Shown: positions 22,351-33,724 of the stretch, one piece after another
How positions within the stretch are numbered: the stretch's first letter is position 1
Layout of the letters: every line of letters begins with the position of its first letter
Assembly (NCBI GenBank): GCA_020698575.1
Contig: CM036248.1
Span: 12,615,729 to 12,679,728 of the forward strand
Length of the DNA stretch: 64,000 nucleotides
Direction of reading: 5' to 3'
DNA from: Bostrychus sinensis
Taxonomy: Eukaryota; Chordata; Actinopteri; Gobiiformes; Eleotridae
Notes under the pieces: generated by a model
Database searches by the model: none
The model's input: the letters and a program-made list of their open reading frames with translations, nothing else
What the model was told of the DNA's origin: nothing
Made by a program: the position numbers and the translations under genes

Positions 22351-23140
22351 TAGGGCTGTAGTTGACTAAAGAAATTTGTAGTGGACCGAAGTTATGGTCA
22401 GTGCAGCTGCAGCATTTAATCGACCTAAATCGATCGAAGGATATGTGAGGGACTTAACAGAGTCTTACACAAACAAGTGACTTTGCATTAATTAGGTGAT
22501 GAAGTATTTGGAAAAGATAGCTGTAAAATGCATATTGTTATCTAAAAATCACATGTGCTATCTTAAACTGAGTCCCAGTGCATGGATTTTTGTCCTCTGT
22601 GGGGGGCATGGACTTTAGACATGTAGGTTAAACATCATGCATGCAGTCTTTGTCCTGTCAAGAGGACATCATGGGCTTTCTAACAGTACAGCATTTGTAG
22701 GGGTGGGTCTATCAGAGCACCTGAGCTTTCTTTTCAAAATGGCAGGAAATTCATCAGCCACATTTTTTTGGCACCAAGGTATAAAAGTGATGTAGATTTT
22801 GTAGATTTAAATTTAATAACCCCACAAATGTTATTTATTATTGCAGATGAGGGACTTTATAATATTTGAACAAGTTTTTACTACAATTTAGCCCCTTCAA
22901 AAATATGTTTCTTGCAACCATTATACTTAAATTATGCCATAGAAATCAAAATATTAAAACTATTTTCTTCTAGGTCCCAGGAGGTTAAATAAAATGAAAA
23001 ATAAAAGTTATCAATATCAAGTAATAAATCAGACCAGCTTTATGAATGCAAAGAGTTCTTGCAACTAATCAACCAATAAGATTTAAGTTGACCAAGGCTG
23101 ACTGAATAATCGACTAAGCATCCAGAGGTAGTCAGCCCTA
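22351..23140. mobile_element. hAT-like TAGGGCTG element, copy 2, with nested insertion
   Basis: The ends are TAGGGCTGTAGTTGACTAAA (22351) and GTAGTCAGCCCTA (23140). The flanking octamers CAAATTGC (22343-22350) and CACATTGC (23141-23148) agree at 7 of 8 positions, an 8-bp target duplication as expected for hAT. The body aligns with 19056-20141 but lacks the minisatellite element, so it provides the empty target site for that insertion. It carries its own insertion at 22567-22984. No coding region is present. Confidence 0.8.
22567..22984. mobile_element. TTAA-flanked insertion, possibly a piggyBac-type MITE
   Basis: Compared with the copy at 19056-20141, which reads GCTATCTTAAATAAAA without a break, this copy has 418 extra bases. 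They sit between TTAA at 22563-22566 and TTAA at 22985-22988. TTAA duplication is the signature of piggyBac transposons. The right end read inwards is CCTCCTGGGACC, which resembles fish piggyBac-type MITE ends from memory. The left end (ACTGAGTCCCAG) is not a clean inverted match, so the superfamily is tentative while the insertion itself is clear. Confidence 0.6.
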
Positions 23141-23148
23141 CACATTGC

Positions 23149-25484
23149 TTCTTTTAAAGCATTGTTTTCTGTAAATGTTGTATTTTTTATTTTTTTATTT
23201 ATCAAAAGCGCAGTGTGATGCAGTGTGGCGTATGTGTAAACAAGCTGGCAAGAGCTGAACTGCAGTTTACAGAAACACACTTTGCCTTATGATCCGCGGC
23301 ACACACGAGATGCAGCCACAGATTGGGTGGTAAAGGTCTGCCCTGATGGTGTGATGATATGTAGCTGAATAGTTGTAGAGCACAGTGCAGCAGAGGTCCC
23401 CGAACCCCAGAGACTGCTTTTGCCGTGAACCAAAGGCATAACTGCAGGCAGCTACATCACAAGCCGCTATCTGTGCAGAGCTGGTGTACATCATCATGAG
23501 CTCTGTAACTCCGGTACTGAAACATCCAGACAATCCCAGTGGAGCGCCGCTTTCTCTTCTACAAAGACCCGGCATATTGCATTACAGTAGTGGGAATATG
23601 AAGCAGTATTGTATCTGTTGGAAGTTTGTGTTGTGCCTCAAAGATAAGTTCAGTAAAATAGTAGGAGGTGGTCTTTGGCTCCTGGTGTTAGGAGGTTATC
23701 TCTGCAACGGTGCATCCCAAAAGCAAACAGTGTTAATCACTAAGACGGTATAATGTGATTTCCTTGTAATGAGAAAGGGAGTTTCCTCATCACACTTAAA
23801 GCTGTAATTACTGACATCTCGCTGAGCCCCGATGTAGCATAACTAATTTATACACACAAATGTATGGCCAAAAAAATAAAAAATAAAACAATGCTGAATA
23901 CACTGCGGGCTAATTAATAATCAAACAAACCAATGAGCAGTGAAAGTCTCAGATGATGCACCGAGTCCGTCTCCTACGCTCAAACACAGCGTCAAAACAG
24001 CCACGAGCTGTTGTACGTTATCTCCAGAGAGACGTCTTTGATTCCTCTAACATTTATACCAGGCTGCGGCGGAGTTAAAAAATCATCTATCCTAAAGAGA
24101 TGTTAAGCATCTAAAACGGCCACAAATGTAGCTTTAAAGATTATGTGAGATCTTATTCACGCTTCAGAAAAGGGCTTTTAACTTCAATTGTCACTGTTTC
24201 TTTTGGTAATGACATTTGCAAACTGTTCAAGTCGGGTCACGCCGTGTCACGCTGCCATCTTCATGTTAATCTCAGAGCACCAGACGTGGAAAGGCGATGA
24301 AGCTTAGGCTGATTTACCTATGGATATAATGTGTTGACTTTAATTAATGAATCGTTAGAGCCAGAATTCATTTACATTTGAGGCATTTAGCTCAGATTTA
24401 CATCGAGAGCAAATGACAATTAGAGTAAGCTCACTGTAAAGCTTAACTTCGCCGACTGTCAATACAGCACAATGTGGGGAGGTCACAGACAATGGATACG
24501 GCGCACTCCTGGAGCAGTCGAGGCTGAGAGCGGGAAGTGCTTCCCTTAGCAGTTCTGGGATTGTGTTAAAGAAAAACAAAAAAACAAAAAAAAGAAAAGA
24601 AAAGGGAGGAATCAGGGCAGTGCGTTGTTGTCACAGTTTACAATATAACCCAACAATTAGCAGTGCTACTTGCTCTCCCCGGTGTCCCGCGTGTTAATGG
24701 TCTTGGGCCCGCTCCAGTATCCCATTACTGAATAATTGGACAGCATAGGAGACCATTGCTGAGCCCCCTTTTGCTCTTGCCAAGAGAGAGGTGAAAGCCT
24801 TATCGATCCCGTGTCTGAATCTCTGATCAATCACCCCAAATCAGCCCCCGGGGACGAGGCAGCCACAACAGGTGACAAAGGATATCTCTATGACTATGTA
24901 TGTATTAATCACGACAGGGTTAGAGGGTCTGTGTGCAGAATATCAAGAGGCTGCCAATGAATTCTCGAGTGAAAATGGTGGAAAAAAAGTTACACAAGAT
25001 TGCAGTTTTACTACTTGGTTGGTTAGATGCCTTGCTCGGTAACACTGCCCATGCCTCTCCAGGTGACATCAGCGGGCAAAGGAGCGTGCCGCGTCCTTCC
25101 TGTAATTGAGTTAAATAAATGATTGCGTTTCCAGTGGCGGTTACGCAGGCCTTCAGCTTTATGCCTGGCTAGAGCCACAGCCGATTTAATTAATTTTTAA
25201 TTAGGAGGGAAAATTGCAGGCCTATTCCAGCGGGACCTTTAAGACATCTGTGCATTAGAGATAACATTCTTAAATACCCTGAGCCTCCCCGCAGTCGGAG
25301 CTTTGAGGCCAGCAGAGGCTTGCACAGTCAGGGGCCAGTGGAGCCAGACCAGCGTTGCTTAGTGTTGTTTATTTTTAGTGTACGCAGGTCGACTTAAATG
25401 TGGTTGGTTGATTTGTTGTTACTATGAATGTCAAGCATCAGTGAGCAGAAGTGTAAAGCGTGAGAAGAGTTGGTTCATCCATCC
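23149..25484. other. 2.3 kb, repeat-poor, apparently GC-richer; possible conserved non-coding DNA
   Basis: No gene was recognised. Compared with its surroundings this stretch has few homopolymers and no recognised transposon. Blocks at 23280-23580 and 24640-25330 have more balanced composition, with words such as GATTTAATTAATTTTTAATT near 25180. The 102-codon minus-strand frame at 23267-23575 has no recognisable domain. Vertebrate conserved non-coding elements often look like this, but that is inference. Confidence 0.35.
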
Positions 25485-25604
25485 GTCATCTAAATACTTG
25501 TCACTTGCACACTGGCCTTAAGTGAGTGAGCCATTGAGCTCCTGGGACACACAGACATGCACAGAGCAAAGCATGCTAATCCCACTCCACTGTAGAGATT
25601 TGAA

Positions 25605-25685
25605 TGAGTTTAGTCCATGGTTACTTTTAGTCCTGGACATGTTGCTATTATCCTTGGTACTTTTAGTTCTGGTTTGATGCCTCTT
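25605..25685 (+). repeat. Fragment of the CCTGGTTTAG minisatellite family
   Basis: GAGTTTAGTCCATGG, TTTTAGTCCTGG and TTTTAGTTCTGGTTTGATGC are spaced like units of the hAT-associated minisatellite, without recognisable element ends. Confidence 0.4.
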
Positions 25686-26026
25686 TATTTATGTGAACAA
25701 GATGCATGCCCTCTCCAGCAACAAAAGTAATGATATTTACAATTTATTTATATAAGACCACAGAATAAACGCACCCCAACACATAAGCATACACCATATT
25801 TACAAAACTTTCCCTTTAGCTGTTGAAGCCTGCATGCTTAGAGCCACTTGCTAATGTTCTCTACCCACTCACAGACAGCACACATTTATTTTATTGTCAT
25901 TTGCCAGAAAATGCGTTTTTGTTTTTTTGGTCACTATTATATGCTCTGTCCATGTCCCACCGTTGCCAACAAGGGGCGTTAGACACCTAATCCCTCTGCA
26001 AATTGAAAGTAACAGCTCCCCAGATG

Positions 26027-26065
<39 letters not shown>

Positions 26066-26560
26066 AAAGTAATAAAAGATGACAAACTAATGCAAAGGTG
26101 TCCAAAATTAGGTTCTAAATAATGAATTAGATTTATAGTTAAACCATAATTGAAACACTGGCAAAAGTCTAACTCTATGTCAGAACACATTTCCTCTTAC
26201 TTACTTACTTGGATAGTTGTTTCACCAAATATATATATTTTTTACCTACTTCAGTAATATATTTTGAAGTAACAACTCTCTTAATACCATTTTGGCTACT
26301 CTACCCACTTTTGATTACTTAGTATAGCGAAATCGTTAAAGCACGGAGCTCTACCTCTTTACTGACTGTGCACAGGTAGTTAGTCATATTGTGTATTGAT
26401 TAGATTAGACTGAACTTTATTAATAACCTTACAAGCAAAGACAGTCTCTTGTTTAGGCAGCTAATTCAGAATGAAGTGCGGAAAATAATGTGTGCATGCA
26501 TCAGAAACTAAAGGTGCAATATAAATTATTTACAAGAAAAGGTCTTAAAAAAGCAACATT
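25686..26560. other. No gene; long poly-T tract
   Basis: A 29-base T run lies at 26027-26055. Otherwise unrecognised AT-rich sequence precedes the LINE fragment. Confidence 0.5.
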
Positions 26561-27458
26561 ATGGGGGTTCCTCAGGGTTCCATTTTGGGGCCACTATTAT
26601 TTTTAATGTATATTAATGATTTAACAAATGCTTGTAAAAATGTACTGCCTCTTATGTTTGCAGATGACACGTCTTTTATTGTCTCATTAAAATGTTGACA
26701 GTGTGATAAGAGAAGCAAATGAAGAACTGTCTAATATTTCAGAATGGTTTAGAGTTAATGAACTATCTCTTAACATAGAAAAAACTAATTTTATGATTTT
26801 CATTGGGAAAAACAAAAATTACTGTAAAGAAGACATTAAAATATTAATTGATGACATCAAAATTAGCCAGGTGTCTCAAACCAAATTCTTGGGGGTTATA
26901 GTTGATGAAAAAATAACCTGGAAACAACAAACTCAACTTGTTTCTAGAAAAACTATGAAATCAATAAGCATTTTGAGTAAAATTTGTTGTTTTATTAATC
27001 GTTCATGTATGATGACATTATATTATAGTTTAATCTATCCAGATATAACATATTGTAATATCATCTGGGGTGCTACAAGCCAAACATATCTTAACAAGAT
27101 TTTACTAATTCAAAAGAAATTCTTGAGACTAATGAATTATTCAAACAGACTGTCTTCATCAGCACCTCTGTTTAGAAATTGTGTTAATATCTATTGTATT
27201 TGTCTTTTCATGTATAAGTATGTACACTTAACTACTGATTTACCTATTGTTTTTCATAATTTTTTCACTTCTTCTTCTTCAGATATTCACTCCTATTCAA
27301 CACGTCACTCCAGAGACTTTCATCTCCTATTTTGCAGAACTTTAGTCAATCAATGTACTCTTAAATATCGGGGGCCTTCTCTTTGGAACAGTTTACCTCC
27401 AGCTCTTCAGTCTATATCCACACTTCTAGCTTTTAAAAGACAATTAAGAATCAAGTAA
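26561..27458 (+). pseudogene. CR1/jockey-group LINE reverse transcriptase, C-terminal part
   Basis: The segment from 26561 reads GVPQGSILGPLLF, YINDL and then the catalytic FADD box (about 26660), the conserved RT palm motifs of a non-LTR retrotransposon. The frame ends just after FADDTSFIVSLK, and the protein continues one base out of phase at about 26691. The continuation has a 251-codon open frame from 26703 to the stop at 27456-27458. It shows LSLNIEKTNFMIF (residues 21-33), TKFLGVIVDEKITW (60-73), LYYSLIYPDITYCNIIWG (106-123) and RGPSLWNSLPP (223-233). These are usual for the RT thumb and C-terminal region of CR1/L2/Rex1-type LINEs. The 5' part, including the endonuclease, is absent. It copies RNA into DNA at the target site in intact relatives; this copy is dead but relatively young. 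Confidence 0.9.
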
Positions 27459-27660
27459 TTTTTTAATAATGTTTAACATTTTTTAAATAGTTGGTGTTCA
27501 TTGGATTTTGTGTTTAATGTTGACATATGGGGAGGTGGTTTTATCACCTCTCCTGCACAGTCTTTTAAATTGTGTATTATTGTTTTTATCTTCTTTGTGT
27601 GTGTGTGTGTGTGTGTGTGCAAATAAATAAATCTAAATCTAAATAAATATACAATTAAAA
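27459..27660 (+). mobile_element. LINE 3' UTR with (TG)n and AAATCTAAATC tail
   Basis: After the RT stop come about 140 bases of unique UTR, a (TG)n run at 27596-27619 and a tail of AAATAAATAAATCTAAATCT type. A short tandem tail is usual for CR1/L2/Rex1-like LINEs. Confidence 0.75.
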
Positions 27661-28804
27661 CATATAGGATAATGTCCTGTTGTGTAATAACATTGTGGTC
27701 TACCTAACATTGTAAGACTGAATCTTTAATTATGTTTCATCCATTTAGTTAATTTAAAGTCGTAGTATGCAATTAACTGTAACCATTATCATTAATACAT
27801 TGTCTTCAGCCATTTTTGAAGAACTAAATTGCTTTTCTAATAAAAGCTTAGCAACAAATTAAGCCACTAAAGCTGTATGTATCGCCTTGTTGTAGTCCTG
27901 AGGTTTCTCGTAGTCCAGATCTGGTCAAAGTCCTCTGGTCGGATATTATTGAGTGCTTGCATGCTTCCATTAATTTGCCCTCACAAAACCCCCATAAAGC
28001 CGCTCCACTGATGAATATTTAGTGCTGTCCTATTTTGCTTATTGCCACGTAATCCCTCACACACTTAGCCTTTGCACGCTGTGGCTCTGTGGCTTGATAT
28101 ATGGCCGTCCTGGTGTGTAAGAATGGAGTAGGCGGATGTTCAACAGCCTGTTGGAAGATGTTTTACAGCCCTGGCGAGCAGTAGGTTGTCACAATGTGTT
28201 CGATATCACAACACATCAAAATTTACTGCGGGCTTCCAGCACTTTTCACTCATTGTACTTTATCACGACGGCGACACACATTGATCTTGGCAAATAATAC
28301 TTTTTATTATTGAACATTACCCCACGCACTCAGTAATCAGATTTATTTCCTGTCCGGCATGTCTGCGCAGAGGCGTGCGAGGCGATATCAGAGGAGATGG
28401 GAGAGAGAGGATTGTGCCCTCTGCTTGACGTGATAATATCCATGAAGAACACACTCTCTGTCTGCGGAGGAGATCCTATCTGCGTTTGTGCTGCGCTTCA
28501 TCGAATCAGCTGACCTTCTGTTGGTGATACAGGCTGGCACCTTCTTTCTGAAATATGTGAGGTGATGCCAAAAACACCTCGCATTTGATCTCATAACGTG
28601 TCACAAACAAAGGTAAGGAGTTCACAGGATAATACACACAATACTCAGATACAGCTAGGAGGAAGGAAGTGATATGTTGGTGTTACTGGGCCTTGTAGCT
28701 AGTGTAGCAGTTGTCTGTGTGCATGCAAGTCTGAAAACTGAACCAGCCTGAGGAGGCAAAGCACAACTTAATATAAATATACTGTACAGAGAACACTTTT
28801 TTTA
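27661..28804. other. 1.1 kb without recognised features
   Basis: No gene seen. The interval 27890-28610 looks less repetitive than its surroundings and could be conserved non-coding DNA; this is untested. Confidence 0.45.
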
Positions 28805-28814
28805 TTTTTTATTT

Positions 28815-28886
28815 TTATTTGGCCCTAATTAAACCAGGAAAGTCCCACTGAGATCAACAATCTCTTTTGTAGGGGAGTCCTGGCCC
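28815..28886. repeat. Dispersed repeat interrupted by a hAT MITE
   Basis: AATTAAACCAGGAAAGTCCC, ACTGAGATCAACAATCTCTT and AGGGGAGTCCTGGCC match a repeat common in fish genomes. The repeat resumes as CCTGGCCTCATTGGGGACC after the MITE at 29426. Confidence 0.5.
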
Positions 28887-29425
28887 CAGTGGTGACATGT
28901 AAACAAGTAAAAGTACTTAGTTACTTTAGTGAAGTACATTTTTCATGTATTTGTACTTTACTTGATTTAATTTTACAAGGGGTACTTTTACTTTTACTTC
29001 TCTACATTTTAGAGAAAGTATCTGTACTTTTTACTCCACATACATTTCTAAGTTGATTTAAGGTACAAAATATTTTGAGTTTTGGTTTAAAATCATGTGT
29101 TTTTGTAGACATTGTAGACACACAGTACTTAAATATTACAGATGCAGTAAAGTAGTACTCCTTTAGAAACATCAGAATAATAAAGACAGAAGACCTCATT
29201 TGTTGCACCAGTTTGTTAATTTATTTAGCAATTAGCACCACTTTTCAGAAAAATCCCTCATATTTAACACATTAATGAGTTGTCGAGTCTGTGCAAAATA
29301 CTTTTTCTTTTTTACTCACAAGAACTTTGAAAGTAAGTACTTTTATACTTTTACCTAAGTAAATTTTTGCTCATTTATCTGTACTTTTACTTAAGCAAAG
29401 AAACTGAGTACTTTTTCCACCACTG
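28887..29425 (+). mobile_element. hAT-type MITE, AGTAAAAGTACTT family, copy 1
   Basis: The left end CAGTGGTGACATG and the right end TTTTCCACCACTG pair as terminal inverted repeats. Octamers CCTGGCCC (28879-28886) and CCTGGCCT (29426-29433) form an 8-bp target duplication with one mismatch. Both arms are packed with AAGTAAAAGTACTTAG-type words. A related copy in opposite orientation lies at 62178-62721; the pair shares an internal GATGCAGTAAAGTAGTA segment. At 539 bp with no open frame it is non-autonomous. Confidence 0.85.
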
Positions 29426-29439
29426 CCTGGCCTCATTGG

Positions 29440-29590
29440 GGACCTAGACATGTTTTTGGTGGCAAGAGAAACCAGAGCTCCTGGAGGAAACCTATGCAGA
29501 CACAGGAAAAACATGCAAACTCCACACAAAAAGGCCACACATGATGCAGGAATTGAACCAGGGACCGTTTTGCAGTGAGGCAGGATTTTT
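29440..29590 (-). repeat. SINE-like repeat, head portion
   Basis: CTGGAGGAAACCTATGCAGA, ACATGCAAACTCCACACAAA and GAACCAGGGACCGTTTTGCA with GTGAGGCAGG are the reverse complement of the head of the tRNA-headed fish repeat. It abuts the MITE-interrupted repeat. Confidence 0.65.
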
Positions 29591-29762
29591 GAGCTGCTTG
29601 GCTGAGAGGTCCATGGTTCTGGTTTATTGAGTGGAATTGACTCTAGTATCCAAAATAAGCACCATTTTATTGTACTTTAAAATGACATGTAACATACCTT
29701 TAAAATTATAATAAGAAGAATGTGTTTTGGTAATGTAAACATTGTTGTACTTGTAGCAGGCC

Positions 29763-29834
29763 GGCCTAAGTGGCTCACCTGGTACAGCACATACAATGTA
29801 CCGGAGAGGCCATGGTTTGATTCCCAACTTAGAC
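29763..29834 (+). repeat. tRNA-like sequence (tRNA pseudogene or SINE head)
   Basis: Seventy-two bases have tRNA-like architecture. GCCTAAG at the 5' end pairs with CTTAGAC at the 3' end with one mismatch. GTGGCTCACCTGGTACAGC resembles a D-arm with an A box, and GGTTTGATTCC at 29814-29824 is a near-consensus B box. The T stem and anticodon arm pair poorly, so a functional tRNA is unlikely. No standard SINE body was recognised downstream. Confidence 0.5.
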
Positions 29835-29835
29835 C

Positions 29836-31204
29836 AGTTTGCTCCATGTTATTCTGTTGTTTTCATGTCTACTACTATTCTTTATACCAAAACAAAACAA
29901 AAACTATAAACAGTTGCAGCCTTCTTATAAACTGGCATGCCTTGCTCAGAAAATGCTAGTCTATTTTTTTTATTTAATATGCGTAGTTGCATGTATACTG
30001 CATTTCTGAGCCAGACAGATCTACCACAGATATTATCCTATCCATAACTATGTATATACACTTACTACCTGCATCCGTACTTTAACAATACTGCAATATC
30101 AATATCATCTTTAGCCATAATAGTTATTGTACTCTGGCTTAGTAAGGCAGAATAAAAAGGCATTTTTATCGAGGAATAATTTTGTGATAAAGAATAGCCA
30201 CAGAGCTTCCTGCCCGTATAGATTGGTAAGTATTGAGATGCAGAAATTTATCCTCCCCTCCAGAGCACCGCTATATTGCAGTCTTACATTATGCTACATT
30301 AACAAATGTGCAGTTGGATGGGGCATTTTGTTAGAGGCGCCGACGGCAGAGCATGGAAGTGCCTAATTAGGCGGCTGTCCAGGAGGCTGTAGCGTGTGTG
30401 AGAAACGCCCAATCTCTGGCATTTAATCTAAGCCTGTCAGATCCACTTTGCCTTGCTCTCAGCCCCCAGAAGCGCCCTGAACGCACGGCTGAGGGGACAC
30501 CTGAATGCATCGCTGTAATTTTCTCTTTGCGGGGATTCGGGCTGATATGCTTCTCATATGACACCGGCTGACGTTCCTCCGGGCTGGACTCTGCTCATAA
30601 CATAATGAATGAAGCACTATAGTATGCACATATACAGCTTTGTGTTTGTGGGCAGTGAAATAGGAGATGGTGACAGGTTGAGCATCATTTATAATTGGGC
30701 CGTCTAAACAATGAGGGAAACATTACTTGAACTGAATTGTTTACTATTGATTGTAACATATCAATGAGATGCAGAATGAAGTCTGCACAAAAACACTGTC
30801 AAAGAGGAGGGTGTGTCAGAGAGATAGGGAACAATGAGGAGCGTGATGAAGTACCAAGAGATGATAGAAACTTATTATTTATCCAATCATGGCTGTGTTA
30901 CTGTTTGTTCTCAGTGGAGAGATGAGCAGCAGAGAGGACAAAGCAGTTCTGCTAATACTCCATGGGCTACAATAGAAAAGCTGTATATTTCACTAATTAC
31001 AAACTGAAAGGAAAATTTGATCATAAAGCAACACTGTGTAACTTATTACCTGAAAATATGAAGCCTGCAAAAAATCTGTGAATAATATCCTTAAATTGAA
31101 AGTTTGTCTGTTTTGAAATAGCAGTTGGCAGAGCATGCTGCCATCTTGTGATAACAAATATATAAATGACACAATAACTGTCAATAATACACAGATAACT
31201 CTAA
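29836..31204. other. 1.4 kb without recognised genes
   Basis: No coding feature recognised. The interval 30270-30600 looks GC-richer than its surroundings and repeat-poor. Confidence 0.5.
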
Positions 31205-31310
31205 CACATTTATAGGTACACTAGTGGCAACGACACTACAGCAGTGTGAACTGGACAAAGCGGGGATTGAACCGCTAACTTTTCGGTAATTGGACGTAAG
31301 CTTGCATCAG
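31205..31310 (-). repeat. tRNA-derived SINE head fragment
   Basis: On the minus strand the order is ACCGAAAAGTTAGCGG, GGTTCAATCCC (a perfect match to the B-box consensus GGTTCRANYCC) and then a CACTGCTGTAGTGTCGTTGC segment. This resembles a fish SINE in which the B box is followed by 'GTGTCCTTGGGCAAG'. The 5' end is uncertain. Confidence 0.5.
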
Positions 31311-32046
31311 AATTTGTTTCCTTCTTTAGTGAAAGTTGTCACATTTAAAAAGTTACAAAGTGTTTTTGGTGGAATGGATCATTTTAAAAACATGATGACA
31401 AAACAAACCGGTCTCCTCATTTTTCTGTTTCCAAAAAGCATTTTAATCAGTGACCCTTTCACTTTGTAAAAGTCACTGGACTTTGCTTTTAACACAGGTC
31501 ATTTAATCCTAATTACTAAAATGATTAAGCATGAAGGTTTGGGCTTTTTTCCTCGTAGTAAACGTGACATGTGGCAAATGCCATGTTTTTTCTGGGTCCG
31601 AGAGTCACTTAAATGGAGAGTATTGGCATTCACTATAATTATACTTTCAGCTTTGCAGCATTTTTCAAAATCAAAACAGCAGCAGACTGCATAATGCATG
31701 ACATTACTGTGGTCAAACCGCTACACTGTAAAAATGAGGCACATCTATATACAATGACACTCCCCCTTTGATGGTTTATAAATGGTCTCTAATTGGGTTA
31801 TTAATTAAGTTGTAAACCATAATTAATCAGCTGGGATACAGTCTTATATCTCACAGCCAACAAGCATTGACAACAAGCATTTACAACCATTATAGTGAGA
31901 TTAGGCTCCATCTGTAACTGTCATAATTGAGTCGTATTGTACAATGTAAAATTTAATGCATTACCTAAACGTGTTTACTAAGAGCCTATCAACATTTATA
32001 GCTGCACACAGTAAATGTATAAAAGCATTTAACAGTGAGGCGCAGG
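31311..32046. other. No gene or recognised repeat
   Basis: No coding or repeat signature recognised. Confidence 0.5.
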
Positions 32047-32500
32047 CATGTTAAAGGCACACTACCCATTTTGTTTCTCTCCTAATGACAGTGGTGTTAC
32101 ATTTTCAGCCTTTATTTTATTACTTTTTTTTTTTGCATCAAAATTAAGTTTTAAGTTTAACATAAACTTAGATCTCTCAGTTAACAACAGTCCATGCCAT
32201 CCCATAATTATCTTCACCTCATTAAACATTGCATGCATTTTTTCCCCATTGGTTTTCTTTATGTTTTTCTTCCATGTACTGTTTTTTTGTGTAACTATGA
32301 CATTGTTAGTTTTTGTTGTTAGCTCTTGTTGCCATTTTAACAACAGTAAAGTTCTGCAGACATCCAATGTAATGACTACATTGAAACAAACAAACTTTTT
32401 TTGTAAGTCTTTGTACAACTGGCTTTTGTTGCTGTACCAGACTAACTTCTTTGTATAGAGTATAGGAAAAGAGTTAGACTGGCTGTCAGGCTAAGACATT
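32047..32500 (+). repeat. Dispersed repeat family X, copy B
   Basis: The segment 32340-32500 (TTCTGCAGACATCC, AAACAAACAAACTTTTTT, TTTGTACAACTGGCTTTTGT, GTACCAGACTAACTTCTTTG) matches 15210-15545 in order and orientation. The opposing open frames at 32048-32458 and 32062-32418 have no known domain and lie inside this repeat. Confidence 0.5.
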
Positions 32501-32564
32501 TTTACATTAACCCCATTTTCTGTCAGAAATAACCATAAATTTAGTGCTGACAAGTGGTGTAGAC

Positions 32565-33150
32565 CGGTGGTTCCCAACCTTTGTGGTTCTGTGTACCCCC
32601 AGGACCTGATTTAGTCCTGGTTTGGACCCGGCATAGTTCTGGTTTAGTCTAAGTTTAGTCCTGGTTTAGACCTAACTTAGTTCTGGTTTTAGACATGGTG
32701 TAATCCTGGTTTAGTCTTAGTTTGGTCCTGGTTTGACTTGATTTAGACCAAGTTTAGTTCTGGGTTAGCCCTGGTTTGTTGCTGTTTTAGTCCTGGTTTG
32801 GACCTGGTTTAGTCCTGATTTAGTCTTAGTTTTGTTCTCATTTAAGGCATGGTTTAGTCCTGGTTTACCCCTAGTTTAGTCCAGGTTTAGACCTAATTTA
32901 GTTCTGATTTAGACCTAGTTTATTCCTGGTTTACCTCAGGTTTTAGACCTGTGTTTTCTTGGTTGAACTCTGGTTTTAAAGATAGTTTAGTCCTGGTTTG
33001 GTCTTAGTTTAGTTTTGGTTTTAGGCCTTCTTTAGTATCCCATACCTCTCTATAGTCCTGGGTTTGTCCTAATTTAGGTTTATTTTAGTTTTTTAAACCC
33101 AAATAAATAAATGTATTATAAATAATCATTTAACTCCATGTACCCCCAGC
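32565..33150 (+). mobile_element. Minisatellite-bearing hAT-like element, right end lost
   Basis: CGGTGGTTCCCAACCT at 32565 is the family left end, followed by GTGTACCCCCAGGACCTGAT and a long diverged GTCCTGGTTTAG-type array. The right arm reaches AACCCAAATAAATAAATG and GTACCCCCAGCAATCTGG and then loses similarity, with no CACTG end. Orientation is the same as the copy at 19180. Confidence 0.75.
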
Positions 33151-33724
33151 AATCTGGCCGCATACTTATTTTTCCACAGATGATTACAATCACAATATGC
33201 TTTTTGAAGATTAAACATGTTTTCTACATTTCCAGTGTAAACAGCATTTTCCAGTAAGTTGCCGTCATGTTTCACAAAAGCCACAAAGGAGTCACACCAA
33301 TAGACGACTGCTACAACATGTATCTGTTTCCACCGAATGTAATTACAACTGTTTTTAACGCTCTAAGCACAACATCAGATCCCACTCACCTCGGCTGTAT
33401 TGTGGAGGAGGCAGAAATCTTTAAAGAGATTATCTGAAAATCTAATCACATGAAAGCAAAACTGCTCGAGTGGCAGATACGGAGGGCAGGCGTGAGCGAG
33501 CATAAATATGAACTTTTGTAAATGGCCTGAACTGGCTGTTTAACAAAGCAAAGCACTGTGTTTAAGGCGTCTGTGTGCGGCGGTGCTGTGACAGGGGAGC
33601 TAAAACGTCTAATTTGTCCCGAACCTCATCATCTATCTTCGCTGATTTGACTTGGCTGCCAAAGGAGAGAAATACTTGGTTAAATGTGTTTTCCCGAGGG
33701 ATGCAGCTGCCATGCAGTCTACAC
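33151..33724. other. Short repeat-poor spacer
   Basis: No gene seen. The interval 33380-33710 looks GC-richer, with few homopolymers, and lies between two minisatellite elements. Confidence 0.45.

Noticed and set aside
23267..23575. Cys-rich 102-codon minus-strand frame
   Set aside because: The Cys spacing matches no family I know, there is no signal peptide, and no second exon or splice context is convincing.
28879..29433. MITE at 28887 as a Tc1-like element
   Set aside because: The flanking duplication is eight bases and the ends are CAGTGGTG-type, which fits hAT rather than the TA duplication of Tc1.
29763..29834. Functional tRNA gene
   Set aside because: The T stem and anticodon arm do not pair well, so only a tRNA-like relic is supported.
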